64,000 nt of DNA from Lactifluus volemus. Its lineage: Eukaryota > Basidiomycota > Agaricomycetes > Russulales > Russulaceae. A program made the translations under genes and the position numbers. The stretch covers positions 1-64,000 of the forward strand of contig WTXI01000122.1 of NCBI GenBank assembly GCA_022376515.1, written 5' to 3'. Below, piece by piece: positions 11,651-24,379 of the stretch. The notes beneath the pieces were generated by a model. The model was not told the origin of the DNA. It searched no databases and worked only from the letters and a program-made list of their open reading frames with translations. The first letter of the stretch is position 1; each line of letters opens with the position of its first letter.

Positions 11651-13306
11651 ATGGCCTTTCTAAGACAACAAGGCATGTCGGACGTTACCGGAAGGAATCG
11701 TACGTACTTTGTTTTCTTGCACCCATGCTGATCACTTACCTGTGGTTCAGGCCAGGGCTCGCCATATGTGTCAATCAATGCGCTCCCAGATGAAGTCCTC
11801 TTAGAAATCTTCACTTCCACCAGAGTGGCTGCACTGGCCCCACCGCTCCAGCCGTGGCCGGATCTGTGGTTAGGGACATGGCGTGCGTTGGTACACGTAT
11901 GCCGTAGATGGCGAAATGTCATGTTTTCATCCCCACTCCGTCTCAACCTTCGCATCTACTGCTCAGAGAAACCTTATGTGAGGGAGACGTTGGATGTCTG
12001 GCCATCCTTTCTTCCTATTGACGCAGTGTCTTACAATCTTGGGGATAGCATGGTTGCTGCACTCGAACACCGTGACCGCATATGCGAACTCTGTATCAGG
12101 ATAACATGGCCACAATATGAGAGATTCAAAACCACCATGCAGGAGCCATTCCCCTCAATGACGAGTCTTAAAGTTTGGTATGACTTTCGGGAGCCGCCGC
12201 TGGATGACGGGAGTTTGCCAGTGCTCCCCGTTGCATTCTTAGGAGGATCTGCTCCACGTCTTCGATCATTGACGTTGATGGGTGTCCCATTTCCGACGTT
12301 GCCTCAATTTCTTTTGTCTTGCAACGACCTTTCCGAGCTCTCCCTTCATGATATAACGGATCCTGGCTACATTTCACCTGAGGCGATGGTCACAGGCCTC
12401 TCCGCTCTGACCAGGCTCAAGGAACTCTACATGGAATTCGACGAATCCGTGGTTTCTCGCTCAAATCGAATGACTCGATGTCCACCTCCAGTCACACGCG
12501 CCATCCTCCCAGCTCTCATGATCTTCGATTTTAAGGGTACCGACGAGTACTTGGAGGATTTCCTCGCTCGAATCGACGCACCTCAACTCAAAACGTTCGA
12601 GATCAGTTTCTTCTACCAGGACATGTATGACATCCGACAAGTCGTCCATCATTCACGAACGTTCGGGTCATTCAATCGTGCGGAGATGATATTTACTTCT
12701 AATAGCATCAGCATCAAACTTTGTCAGCCAGAGGGAACGGATCCCATCAAAACTTTCGAACTGTTCATCTCCGATGAAGCCGAGGAGTCCAGTTGGCAAG
12801 TCTCGTCTCTCGCACAGATATGCTCCCAGTTCCTGTCTCTACTTTCCGGCGTTACAGAGATGGAAATCCTCAGCGACCCATACGGTTCTGGTGAGGATGA
12901 CTTTCCGGTCCTCGACGATCCTATCGAATGGCTGGAACTTTTCCGCCCATTTACTGATGTCCAGACCCTGTTTATTTCTGGTGATTCGCAGTCAGATGTC
13001 GTATCGTCACTGCAAGTGCTCAGGATGGAAAGCGTCATGGAGGTGTTACCTGCACTTCGAAATTTATACTGTTCTTATGATCCGCGAGATGACTACGAGG
13101 AGGAACTCATAGAGCTATTCTTCTTCCTACCTGAGCCTGAGGCTCGAGGCCCTAAGCCTTCTGGTCATTTGTTTAGCTCCGAGCCTGCTCTACTAGTATC
13201 TACAATGATATACCAGCCCCAGTCTTGTTTTACGTTGCCATTTCTCATAGATCCCATTGATCATGATTTCTTCCAACTTTCACACGTAGAGTACATACTC
13301 ATTTAA
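11651..13306 (+). CDS. F-box/LRR-like protein with extended C-terminus
   Basis: Exons 11651-11699 and 11751-13306, with a 51-nt intron (GTACGT…GGTTCAG), give 534 residues starting MAFLRQQGMSD. The F-box (VSINALPDEVLLEIF…CRRWRNVMFSSP) covers about residues 24-80, followed by Leu-rich repeats and an acidic C-terminal region. In the paralogues at 21563 and 30311 the protein ends IYQP at a TAG. Here that codon is CAG, so translation continues for about 27 more residues to ILI at 13306. The frame is otherwise intact. The role is probably SCF substrate recognition, with target unknown. The 3' fragment at 40868 is its closest relative in the window. Confidence 0.85.
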
Positions 13307-13553
13307 TAGGAAATACTCAATACGTTTTTCACTCAAAGCAGATGTCATCATCTCCTAGCGTGCCTGCTCAATAACAATCCTCAGATCCTTTTCTAGGTCA
13401 TGACACCTAGGCAGGCCAGGCCCGTAACTTGTTACTAGTTGTTAGCACTCCACCCTGCATCTTCCCTCCGAGTCCTCTACTTTTCAAAAGTCCAGGCAGA
13501 GTTTGGATGGCCCCACATCGCCTTTGAAATACATGTAAGGGTAGTTGTCGTTG

Positions 13554-13690
13554 TGTCGATCCAGTTTCGATTTACCAAAACAGGGCAGTCTGTCACATCA
13601 CGCGGTCATTGGCCGCAGTCATTGACCGGCGCGTGATCGTGCACCTGACCTGTCACATCCTCTGCTGTCGTGGCGGAACAAAAGATCTAT
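13554..13690. repeat. Short repeat C, copy 1
   Basis: Sequence running from TTTACCAAAACAGGGCAG through TGATCGTGCACCTGACC to GGCGGAACAAAAGA recurs at 21185-21310 and 29885-30020, where it lies upstream of F-box genes. Here it is downstream of one and no F-box gene follows, so it marks a broken copy of the duplicated unit. Confidence 0.65.
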
Positions 13691-13984
13691 TGAGGTTTTC
13701 ACTCAGGACAGGGCAACTTTCTCAGTTGTCCAAATGGTGACGAGAACGATTTACTAAAATTCTGTAACGAACCATCTTGGCGGGATATCGATGCAACAGG
13801 AGCTGTTTGGAATTCCATTACTGGTAACATTGATCTCAGAAAACGTTGTTGTATGGCTGCCATGGATTTTGGGGTGTGCGACCGAGACCGAGACGTAGCT
13901 GAGAGGAAGCAAGGAAGCGAAGGAATGTTAAACAAGCCACATGGTACCTCAACACTACCCTGGCTTCTTACCACATTTCGGCTT

Positions 13985-14080
13985 GGTATCGTGTCTCGTC
14001 CCCGGAAAGAAATGTTCACTTTTATGCTGAGAAGTAGGCGAAGAATGGTGAGTAACTTATTCTCGACATTCTTACTCTAC
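13985..14080 (+). repeat. Direct repeat flanking the lectin, left copy
   Basis: About 90 bp including TTATGCTGAGAA and GGCGAAGAATGGTGA, then ACTTATTCTCGACATTCTTA, recur in the same orientation at 15740-15830 beyond the lectin gene. No coding function is recognised. Confidence 0.6.
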
Positions 14081-14552
14081 CTGATCCATCACACCCGCCG
14101 CGCACAGGCATTCGTGACCCGGTGGATGACAGAGCTTTTGGCAGCACCCAAGGAGCCCGTCTGTGGTCCACTCCGGATAAATAGCGAAAGGCATTTCTGG
14201 AATTGATGTACGAAGCAAAGCGTGGACGGCACTCCGATTCTCAGACGGACACGATGGATATACAAGTCACCGCGTACGGATGGAGTATTGGACTCCCCCT
14301 ATGAGGGTCGGATACTCTGCGCTCCGTCACGTCGCGCAAACATCCCAAAAGATGCCGACTTGGAAGAGGCCATATATTCGAACATCATCATACACCGTCT
14401 ATTGTCAATGGATAGGCGCAAGTTCGCGGGAAATGTCATTTAGGACGCGACGTTAATGTTGTCGGTTCATATGAACGTTCAGCTGTTCCATTCGTAGACA
14501 TCTTGATGCAATGGTCACATCGACATTCCCTTTCGTTCTCTCACGCCAAAGG

Positions 14553-14560
14553 CATAAAAG
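14553..14560 (+). promoter_or_regulatory. Possible TATA box of lectin gene
   Basis: CATAAAAG lies about 150 bp before the lectin ATG. Between them, a GTATGT at 14613 and a TTCAG ending at 14682, with a CTGAC branch-like motif, fit a 5' UTR intron of about 70 nt. Confidence 0.4.
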
Positions 14561-14657
14561 GACATCCCTACATTTCGCCTTTCTGTAGTCCATCTCTTCT
14601 CACTCGAGACCTGTATGTATCTCCTCCCCTGCTTTCCTTGGCCTACTCATGATCTGA

Positions 14658-15140
<483 letters not shown>

Positions 15141-17505
15141 AGTAAGTCGTTTCAGCGCTTCGTCCGCATTCTTTGAATGTATCTGGTTATTCCAGGAGTT
15201 GGCAGTCGAGATGACGAGAGTGGCGAAAGAACGACGGACATGACGGAGCGGAGCGTTTTAAGAATAGTGGGGTACGAGTAGGAAATATTTCGAGCAATCA
15301 GAGTCCGTCTTAAACACGCATGTGGGGGCCTAACTTACCTTCTGTTCGACAAGGGGAATCAGGGTTGGAGTCCTCGATCCAACGCTCAGGGAAGTCGCAT
15401 TTCTCTGGAGCCGACCTTCCAGGAACCGGATCATGCCACTACATTGTTACCACATCTGAGCTTCATTTCTCTCGGGACATGGCAATGCCACAATTTCCAA
15501 AGCGATCCAAAGGGTATCGAAACGACTCATACGGGACTGGGGTGGCTGTATAGTCGAAATTCTGCAGTGAGCTCTGTACCTTGTTATTAATATCGATATC
15601 TGCGAATTTCGGTGGATGGCTCCCTTATAGTGGATTTGGATTGAGTTACACAGCCGAGAAGCGACCAAGAAGAATCGAAGGTATGTTAAACACGCCTTAA
15701 CAAAATTCCATTCTTGGTGACATTGCCTCAGCTGCTTACTGCCATGTAGGTATCGCCGACGAACAATGTTCATTTTTATGCTGAGAATAGGCGAAGAATG
15801 GTGAATAACTTATTCTCGACATTCTTATACCACCTCTTCTCTTAGAGAGTGACAGTCTACATGATAAAGCGGTGTAGATGAGAAGATAAGGTGTTGCATG
15901 AGGCAAGGGTTTACTGCTCCAAAATAGCAAAGGCAGACGCGAGGAAAGAGTGATGACGAAACGCGGTGAACTGTCAACTGATGATGACGTCATCCTATCC
16001 CCTCTGAATGAGGACATCCGAGTCTCCGGCCTCGCGTTTTGCGTGCATTAAGGTAGCCGAAATTGAGCGGTCGGCAATCTTTGATACACTCGTCAAATAG
16101 GTCGTGTTCGCCGAAACGATGAGGCGGCATTCCCACAACGGCACCACTCCTGGGCTCGTCGCCCCTGCTGTGCCATTGCCCTTTTCATGAACACAGCCAC
16201 CAAAACCACCGACGTTTGACGCACGTGAGCGTCGTCCATGCCGGTGCGTCTGCGACCTTCTTTGGATACTCACGCTGACTTTTCCAGGGTCTTCTCGTTT
16301 CTCCTTCGTCCTTTTTGATGAGGGATGACCTCGCATCAGTTCTTGGCACTGACGGGAGCCATTCTTACCGCACTGCGTTCTTGGCGTCTGGGTCGCGCTG
16401 GTGACGCAGTTGCGACTGTCAGAATGCCTCACTCGCGTCACGGTGGACCCAAAAAACTTGCCCTTGACTGCAATTCAAGTTTTTTCTCGAGATACTGTAG
16501 GCATTCCCGGAAGTCCACGCAAAAAGAAATGCTGGAAGTGATATGACTCGTTCCCTCCATGCCGGCGCAGCTCACTCTCGCCCTCACTCTCGCCAGCCCT
16601 CGCCTTCGCCACTGTTGCCACTGCCAATAACGCGCTTTAGGTGGGCCACTCGTACCGTGCCCTCACGCCTCACCATCGCTCGTCTCCTCCGGGCGATCTT
16701 TCGTGGTGTTGGTTGTCATTATCAGGTATATCTTTCTTTTCTTCTTTTTTTTTGCAGAGCTTCCAACTCATATTATTGTTTGTATCATAGGTTGTGTGGC
16801 CTTCAAGTGATCCCGATTTTTCCGCTGCCGGTCTTGTCAGTTACATGAGCGTCGGTACGTTGGGGCCTCTGAACCTTTCAGGCGTTGCTAGGACAGTCTC
16901 CACTCTTTCGCCTCACTGATTTGTCTGCAGTTTTCTTTGGTTTCCTTGCTCTCCCTTTGTCCCCTTTTTGTCCCCGCGCTGAGGGGAGCCGTTCACACCA
17001 TGTTGAAGTCCTTGGAATCAGGATGGTGCTGGCAGCGCCATTTGGATCTGCTTGCGTGGCCAAGCCTTCTAATGAGGGAAGGATAAATTATGGTAAAGCA
17101 GCAACCAGGCATTTTGCGCCCTGTAGCTGCGCCTCGGCCGCATCTGCCGTCACTTCGGGACTCGCACCCGCATCCCCTTTATCCCCGCTGCCACCTCAGT
17201 ACTGGCACTCTCACTGCCGCAACGCCCACCATAAGTTTCGAGCCAGGTTCCTGGGCAAAGCCGGGCGGGCCGGAACGGCATAGCCGAAGTGTGTCCTTGT
17301 CTCATGTAAACACGATGAAAAAAAGACAAGGCAAGTTTCTAACCAGTGGAAGCCCCTAAGAGCAACTGAGGTCGGAGGTGAGGTAACTGATCGCCGATCA
17401 CGCGGGATGTACTCCTTGCAATTTTTTACACCACGCAGCCGAATTGACCGAAAGGCCTCGATTGAACGATGATATATCGGTCAGCGGTCGTTCTTCGTGT
17501 TCTAT
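15141..17505. other. Long intergenic region, no gene supported
   Basis: The region holds the second direct-repeat copy at 15740-15830. It also contains modest open frames on both strands (for example 15995-16441 minus and 16885-17283 plus) with no recognisable domain. The stretch 16550-16640 is pyrimidine-rich. I find no transposon termini. Confidence 0.4.
15740..15830 (+). repeat. Direct repeat flanking the lectin, right copy
   Basis: Same sequence and orientation as 13985-14080, with about 10% differences by eye. The pair brackets the lectin gene at a spacing of about 1.75 kb. Confidence 0.6.
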
Positions 17506-20343
17506 ATGCTGCTCTCTTGTTACCTATCCACCCTCGCCCTCGCTCTCCTAGCGTACGCCAACAACGGGTCAGTCACAGACTATGCTCCGCTCGTCAACCA
17601 ACCCTGTCCTGACGTGACCATCAACCCACTCGTACGTTCTTTCACCCCCGTGAATCAATCCCTACACCCGCGCGAAGAAGATTACGTTAACACCCGTTTG
17701 ACCACCGTCATCCCCAACGAGTGGCAAAACTGGGTCGGCGATGGTTCCGCCATTGGTTACAACCTCTCCGAATTCAAAACCACCTTGTTCCCCAGGATCG
17801 GTCTTGCTTTCAGCGGAGGTGGGGCTCGCGCTGCGCAGTATGGCGCTGGGGTTCTCTCTGCACTGGATGGGCGGAATCAGACGTCGAAGGCTGCTGGCAC
17901 AGGCGGCCTCTTGCAGGTCTCATTGTATACGGCTGGACTCTCAGGTTCGTGTCTCTTTCTCTCTCTTTCTCTCACCCTTTGTCTTCTGTCCCTTGAAATT
18001 TCGGGTATGCCCGGGTTTTAAGGGCATGCACGTGTGCGTTTTGTGAAGCAATGAGAGTGTGTCTGACATAAGTTTACCTTGGGCAATCATGCAGGAGGCT
18101 CATGGCTCCTCGGGTCGCTTTACATGAACGATTTCCCCCCTATCAGGGAGCTCGTGCAAGGGAATGGCCACAGCTTTACAGGCTGGCTGCTTGACATCGC
18201 ATTCTTCACACCAGATGGCGTCAACCTCCTTTCCAAACTGAATCAGTATTGGTATGGGAGTATTCTCTGGAGCGTCGTTGCCAAAGGGATCACAGGAATG
18301 TAAGTCCAGCCAACCAACCACTCACCCTCTCGATGTATGCTGAGTCCATCATACCTTCCCCCAGAGATACGAGCGTGACCGACCTCTGGTCGCGCGTGAT
18401 ATCGTATCATTTTCTAAACCAGACGACTCGGGATAACTTCTTTACGAACAACTCGGCCCACGGCGCGGGTCAACTGTGGTCCGCAGTCCCACTTCTTCCG
18501 TCCTGGCAGCGGTATCAGTTACCATTCCCGATAATCCAAGCAAACTCGCGACCCGTTGGTTCGAATCTGACGACAGCCCTTTCACCAACTTCCGCCGTGT
18601 ACGAGGTGAATCGAGTTTCTCTCCGTCCTTCTGCCCCCTTATAGTATGTGACCTGACCCCGCTGGTTATTCAGATAACGCCCATGGAGTGGGGTTCTTGG
18701 GATCCACAGCTTTCTGCCATGATGAACATGTCCTATGCAGGCACTCATTTGACCAATGGACGGCCAGACAACGACACAGCATGTGTCACCGGATTTGACG
18801 ATACGGGTTTTATGATGGGCACCAGTGCCAGCTTGTTCAACGTGAGCCCATTTATCGACGGATCAATCTTGATGGCCATCTTAGTTGATGCATATGGCGT
18901 TAGCAACTTATCGATAGGGTCCACAATACCGTTCAAGGCACGAGTTCTAGCGTATCAAAGGCTATCTTCTCTTTACTCGACCGGCAACTTTCCGTGCTCC
19001 GGACTCGCGCAGACGATGTAGCAAACTGGCCTAACGTACGCTGCCCGTTCCCCTCACGACAGAGAGGACGCAACTGATTTACGGTCACAATATAATAGCC
19101 TTTCTATAATTTTACTGGGAAAGCCAACTTCCAGGATCTACATTCCAAGTGGTTGGAGCTCATTGATGGCTCTTCGAATCAGGAGAACCTGCCTCTAGGC
19201 CAGCTTTTCGTGAAGGCGAGGAACTTGGACGTCGTGGTTGGCATAGACTCTAGCGCACAAATCCCGACGACTAATTGGCCAAAGTAAAGTTTCATTTAGT
19301 TACTATCCCTTGGTTGAAGACTGACTTCTAAATCGATCCAGTGGCAGCGCCCTTTTCTTGAATGCTGCTAGAATTACTGACTTACTACAGTCTTCGCACC
19401 AAGTTTCACCGCCGCTACCCGGTAGCGATGCACAGTTCATCTCCATGGGTGTGAACCTGCGTCCCACTTTCTTCGGTTGCTTCCCCACTCAGAACCCCCC
19501 GGAGTATCCGATGCTGATCTGGTTCCCCAGTTCACCACCGCTGAATGGCGATAAGCCTGTAATCAAGTAAGGCCTCTCTGATCGTTGTCATCACTACTAA
19601 ATAAATCACACACACTCATCTACTCCCCAACTCCTTACAGCACACCAACCCTCAGATTGGAGTTTTCGAAGGCGCACACGCAACTCTTCCTAGACCAGGT
19701 CTACGCCAATGCGATCGGCGGCTTCGTGCCTAACACCAACATTCCCGACCCAAACTTTGGCAGGTGCCTACAGTGCGCTGCCATCGATCGAGCGCGATAC
19801 CGAATCAACCCACCTCTGGCACGCTCCGATTTTTGTACTCAGTGTTTCACGCAATACTGCTTCGACCCAAATAATCCGTCAAGCTCCTCAGAGTTACCGG
19901 GCCGGGTGCTTGCGTTTGAAAACCCAGACCCGCAGGGCTTGTCTGCCCTGTCAAGCTTCCTGTCGCGGGGCAAGGTGGGACTCATCGTTGGCTTCCTTTT
20001 CGCGGCTCTTGTGATTGCTGCCATTTGCACCTTCTTGTGCGTCTTTCTCTCCTCACCTTTGAAATATTTGATTTTCTGACGCCATGCCACGCCACGCTTC
20101 GCTTTACTTTGTAGAATATTGAGAAAGCGTCGTCGGTCTCGCGCAGCCAATTACAAAACGTTGATGGGGCCCAGAGATGAAGGTGACCTGCCGTTCATGC
20201 GGCACGATTTGCACAGAGAAAGTGGAACTTCAAGACTGTCGTACGGGTTGGGACACTTAGACGGGCAGGTCACGCCGTACGTGCCCGAAGAACATCGAAG
20301 GCTTGATCCAGCTCCAGAAGGGAACCCGCGTACAACGACATAG
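17506..20343 (+). CDS. Lysophospholipase / phospholipase B with C-terminal membrane anchor
   Basis: Nine exons can be joined in frame: 17506-17944, 18095-18299, 18365-18605, 18674-18841, 18904-19035, 19099-19283, 19342-19566, 19641-20036 and 20115-20343. They give 739 residues. A hydrophobic signal peptide starts at MLLSCYLSTLALALL. The cPLA2-like catalytic core has the oxyanion/Arg motif SGGGARA (residues 103-109), the nucleophile motif GLSGGSW (Ser about 146), and the Asp motif DGSSNQENLPL; WPNPF and a TTNWPN motif are typical of fungal Plb. It should cleave acyl chains from (lyso)phospholipids outside the cell or in the secretory lumen. Near the C-terminus a single helix (VGLIVGFLFAALVIAAICTFL) is followed by a basic stop-transfer segment (LRKRRRSR) and a tail of about 75 residues, so it is predicted to be type I membrane-anchored. 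Many N-glycosylation sequons agree with secretion. Confidence 0.92.
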
Positions 20344-20448
20344 TTGCGGGATAGGAACACGGGGATTAGCAGTCTCGAGGCGGGATAGAACTGGCGGTGT
20401 CACACACCATGGCTGTTATCATAAATAATCATTGTATGTGTTTTCTTC

Positions 20449-20973
20449 ATGGATAACTTGGAGCTTCAAGTTACCCTTGGATTCTCTCACTCCATTATTA
20501 TGAAACTTGGACATTGCTGTGTTTTTATATTATTAAACTCTTTGTATCATACATACCTCACGATGAACACTGATGAATCGTTTTTGCACAATTTATACCC
20601 ACTGAGGGCACTATGGCAGAGTATGGAATTTTGGTATGTACAAAGACATTTCTGTCACCTATGTACCATGAGCCCTCGCACCATGCAAGATGCTAGTGAC
20701 TTTGAGATGATGTTGGGGTCGCTCAGGGTGCGCGGTTTGGACGGAAGGGAGATCCAGACTCATCCAGTGATCATACAGCGGGGAAGAAGGGATCAGGCGA
20801 ATAATGATACCGCCGATTATCATAGAACTGTTTACAGGGACTTGACTGAGGTGCCACCACCCAACGTGTGGTTCGGGTCTCGCGGTCGCCTTCGATCCGA
20901 TCCGACTCTGCTCCAAACTCCGAGAAGGCGGCCGCGCCGAAACTCCGGAGGCAGCCATTTCATGATACCGTGA
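20449..20973 (+). CDS. Uncharacterised open frame
   Basis: A 174-codon frame downstream of the lysophospholipase contains a hydrophilic, Arg-rich C-terminal half after the internal Met at 20668. I recognise no domain and see no paralogue in the window. It could be a small gene, a downstream exon of an unrecognised transcript, or chance; base composition does not decide this. Confidence 0.2.
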   Translation: MDNLELQVTLGFSHSIIMKLGHCCVFILLNSLYHTYLTMNTDESFLHNLYPLRALWQSMEFWYVQRHFCHLCTMSPRTMQDASDFEMMLGSLRVRGLDGREIQTHPVIIQRGRRDQANNDTADYHRTVYRDLTEVPPPNVWFGSRGRLRSDPTLLQTPRRRPRRNSGGSHFMIP

Positions 20974-21184
20974 CTGACCACGTGCCATTCAAGACACGAC
21001 CAAAACAGACCAATTACAGTACACCGCTGATAAAAATAATCTTCTCGGTACAGACATACAGTGGGCCTGCTCAATAGGAAGCCTCGGATCCTTTCTAGGT
21101 CATGACACCTATGCAGGCCAGGCCCGTAACTTGTTACTAGTTGTTAGCGCCCCACCTTCCCTCCGAGTCCCGTGCTCTAATTTC

Positions 21185-21310
21185 AATTTACCAAAACAGG
21201 GCAGCCTGTCACATCACGCAGTCTGCGGCCTCAATCATTGGCTGGCGCGTGATCGTGCACCTGACCTGTCACAATCCTCTGCGCGGTGGCGGAACAAAAG
21301 AAACCTGGTA
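21185..21310. repeat. Short repeat C, copy 2
   Basis: Shares TTTACCAAAACAGGGCAG, GCGTGATCGTGCACCTGACC and GGCGGAACAAAAGA with 13554-13690 and 29885-30020. It lies directly upstream of the promoter block of the following F-box gene. Confidence 0.65.
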
Positions 21311-21562
21311 AGAGCGGAGAATAAAATCTAATGAGTGTAAACAACCAAAGTTCGATTGTCCGTTAAACGTTCAGCGACCAGCGACTTGCAGTGGATATAC
21401 AGTACTGAAAGTGCGTCGAGAACCCCGCTAGTTCTTATTGGAGAAATAACTAATTTTTTACTTTATCAGTAAATCTCTACCTCTTCAAGCTACCAATTGG
21501 ACATCTCATCATTCGGAGCCTGTGGCTGCAGTGTGGCATTCCCTTTGTCTCAATAAACTCGG
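21311..21562 (+). promoter_or_regulatory. Conserved upstream block of F-box gene
   Basis: Matches 11345-11650 and 30045-30310 over about 250 bp immediately before the ATG, including GTGCGTCGAGAACCCCGCTA and TCTCTAAGACAAGAAGGC at the start of the coding region. Probably promoter plus 5' UTR. Confidence 0.5.
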
Positions 21563-23117
21563 ATGGCCTCTCTAAGACAAGAAGGCGGATCAGACGCTAT
21601 GGGAAGGGGTCGTACGTCTTTGTTTTCTTGCGCCCACGTTGATAGCTTACCTGTCTGGTTCAGGCCAGATCTCGCCGCATGTGTCAATCAATGCGCTCCC
21701 AAATGAAGTCCTCTTAGAAATCTTCGCTTTCACCCGAGAGGCTTCACGGCTCGGGTGGCCCCAGCTGGATCCACGGCTGTGGTCAAGGACATGGCATGCG
21801 CTAGTACACGTATGCCAAAGATGGCGATATGTCGTGTTCTCATCCCCACGCCATCTCGATATTTGCATCTGCTGCAGAGAGAACACTTCTGTGAAGGAGG
21901 TGTTGGATGCCTGGCCATCCTTTCTTCCTATTACAGTATCCTCTGACAATCTTGGGGATAACATCGTTGCTGCACTCGAGCACCGTGACCGCATATGGGA
22001 ACTCGGTATCAAGCTAACACGGTCACATTATGAGAGATTCACCATCGCGATGCAGGAACCTTTCCCCGCACTGACAAGTCTTAGAGTTTCATTTGACTCT
22101 CGGCCGCTGGATGACGGGACTTTGCCAGTGCTCCCCGTTGCATTCTTAGGAGGATCTGCCCCACGTCTTCAATCATTCATGTTGATTGGCGCTCCATTTC
22201 CGACCTTGCCTCAATTTCTTTTGTCTTGCAACGATCTTTCCGCGCTCTTCCTTAAGGAGATATCGGATTTCGGCTACATCCCACCCGAGGCAATGGTCAC
22301 AGGCCTCTCCGCTCTGACTAGGCTCAAGTGCCTTTACATCGAATTCGACGAATCCGTGGTTTCTCGCCCAAATCGAATAACTCGATGTTCCTCTCCTCTC
22401 ACACGCGCTATCCTCCCGGCTCTCATAGTGTTCAAGTTTCAAGGTACCGACGAGTACTTGGAGGATCTCCTCGCTCGAATCGATGCGCCTCAACTCAAAT
22501 CGCTCGAGATCACGTTCTTCCACCAGGACATCTTTGACATCCGACAAGTCGTCCATCATTCACAGAATTTCGGGTCGCTCAATCGTGCGGAGGTGACAAT
22601 TGAATCTGATAGCATCAGCATCAAACTTTGTCAGTCAGCAGGGACGGATCCCTCCAAAACTCTCGACCTGATAATCTCCGATGACGTCGAGGAGTCAGTA
22701 GGATGGCAAGTCTCGTCTCTCGCACAGATATGCTCCCAGTGTCCGTCTCTACTCTCCGGCGTTACAGAGATCGAAATCCTCAGCGACCCACTCTTCTTCT
22801 CGGATGAGGATGATTTTGAGGTCCTCAACGATCCTACTGAATGGCTGGAACTTTTCCGCCCATTCACTGCTGTCCGGACCCTGTGGTTGTCTGGCGAGCC
22901 GCAGTCAGATGCCGTATTGTCGCTGCAAGAGCTCAGGATGGAAAGTGTCATGAAGGTGTTACCCGCGCTTCGATATTTATACTTTCGCCATCGTCCGCGA
23001 GATGAATACAAGGAGGAATCCATAGAGCTATTCTTCTTCCCACCTGAGCCTGAGCCTTCTGGTCATGTGATTAGCTCAGAGTCTGCTCAATTACCGTCTA
23101 CGATATACCAGCCCTAG
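21563..23117 (+). CDS. F-box/LRR-like protein
   Basis: Exons 21563-21611 and 21664-23117, separated by a 52-nt intron (GTACGT…GGTTCAG), encode 500 residues starting MASLRQEGGSDAMG. The F-box (VSINALPNEVLLEIF…CQRWRYVVFSSP) lies at about residues 23-78. It is followed by Leu-rich repeats (LPQFLLSCNDLSALFLKEI, LTRLKCLYIEF) and an acidic C-terminal part (EILSDPLFFSDEDDFEVL). It is very similar throughout to the gene at 30311, so the two are recent duplicates although a LINE relic, an MCM4 fragment and the acyltransferase gene lie between them. Likely an SCF substrate receptor with unknown target. The frame is intact. Confidence 0.87.
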
Positions 23118-23499
23118 TCTTGTTTTACGTTGCCATTTCTCATCGACCATGATTTCTCCCAACTTTCACACCTAGAGTACATGGCCATATCATAGGAAAT
23201 GGTCAATACTTATTTTACCCTGAGATGCCGAAGTTACTGTATCAACTCCTAGCATGCCTGTTCAACATGTGTCTTCCCTCGTGTGCTCTGCTTTTGATGA
23301 CTCCGCTCATTCTCCAACTTGGAGTCTTAACTCAAATTTCAAATTTGATGGGTCCACCGGTAACCCATACTCCCTCATACCCCATAGCCTAGCCTGTTCA
23401 CCAATCACTGTGGGTTACAAGGGAGTCGACTGTAGTACAGGACGAGTGAGGCAGTGGCTGAAGTCAGCTCAAGCCAGCTCAACCAAGCTATGGCTTGTT

Positions 23500-24012
23500 C
23501 TTTTTTTTTTTTTTTTGAATTGGAATTTATTGTCCCTGCGACAAGCAACAAGACATAGCTTTACAAGACAAGTACCAAACGAGATGGTAAAGTAAGAAGC
23601 CAGGAAGAAAAGTAAGCAGATAGGAAGGGGTCATGGAAAGGTGTGTATATAGAGAAGAGAGGACAGAAATAACTACGCAACCGCTGTCCAGCGGCAGGGA
23701 TTCAAGGGGGGTCTGGTCTGGGTGGCAACGGGCGAAGGGTGGCCTGTGTGAGGAAGGTGAACTGGGCAAGTTTCGGCCCCCGATGCAGAGGAGAAGATGG
23801 AGGCGGAGGAGAATGGGTGAGGGTGGCGGCCCTCTGTTCGGCGTATAGCGGACAAGAGAAGAGTATGTGTGAGAGGGTAGTCCGGCAGGTTGCGCCGGGA
23901 CTGGGAGGCGGTGATAGGTCAACGTAGTTACACGGCAGCAGGTTGTCGCGGCGTCGGCGGAGGCACTGTATCGGCGATGAACCGTGTTGGAGCTTGGTTC
24001 GACCTGACCAGT
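23500..24012 (-). mobile_element. 5'-truncated LINE
   Basis: A T-run at 23500-23516 (poly(A) on the minus strand) is preceded on that strand by a 3' UTR ending CCAATTC, then a coding fragment ending at TGA 23702-23704. The minus-strand frame from about 24010 reads a Cys-rich tail (CNYVDL…CRTTLSHILFSCPLYAEQR) and ends in RPLPPRPDPP, as in the composite element at 1186-2901. Only the last 100 or so codons remain. I could not find a convincing target duplication; the 5' border near 24012 is approximate. Confidence 0.75.
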
Positions 24013-24379
24013 TAGGGGTGTCAACTCACGGCTAAAGCCGAAACAGAGCCGGAGCCGCAGATACAGTAAACACAACAACTCTCCTCTCACCGCCAATCAC
24101 TGGTGCAGGGCAATCCATGAACAAGGTTTTGCCAATCAATGAGTCAGGAACCCCCAAGGCAGGCACACCAATTCGCGGCATGGTCGCCTGCCATGCTGTT
24201 GGAATGAATAACACAGCGAAGAGAAACAGGACACCTTCGTTTGCGTGTAAGTGCCTCCATTTCTGAACAAACGTCGTATCGACCGTTAACGTTTGAAATT
24301 TTAGCGGGTTCATTTAGTCCCGCCCACTTTCTGTCGTGCTCGTCGCAGAGCCCTCAGGTTGCCAAACTGGCAACTCCAA

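Noticed and set aside
15995..17283. Genes between the lectin and the phospholipase
   Set aside because: Open frames on opposite strands overlap, with no domain, no convincing intron pattern and biased composition.
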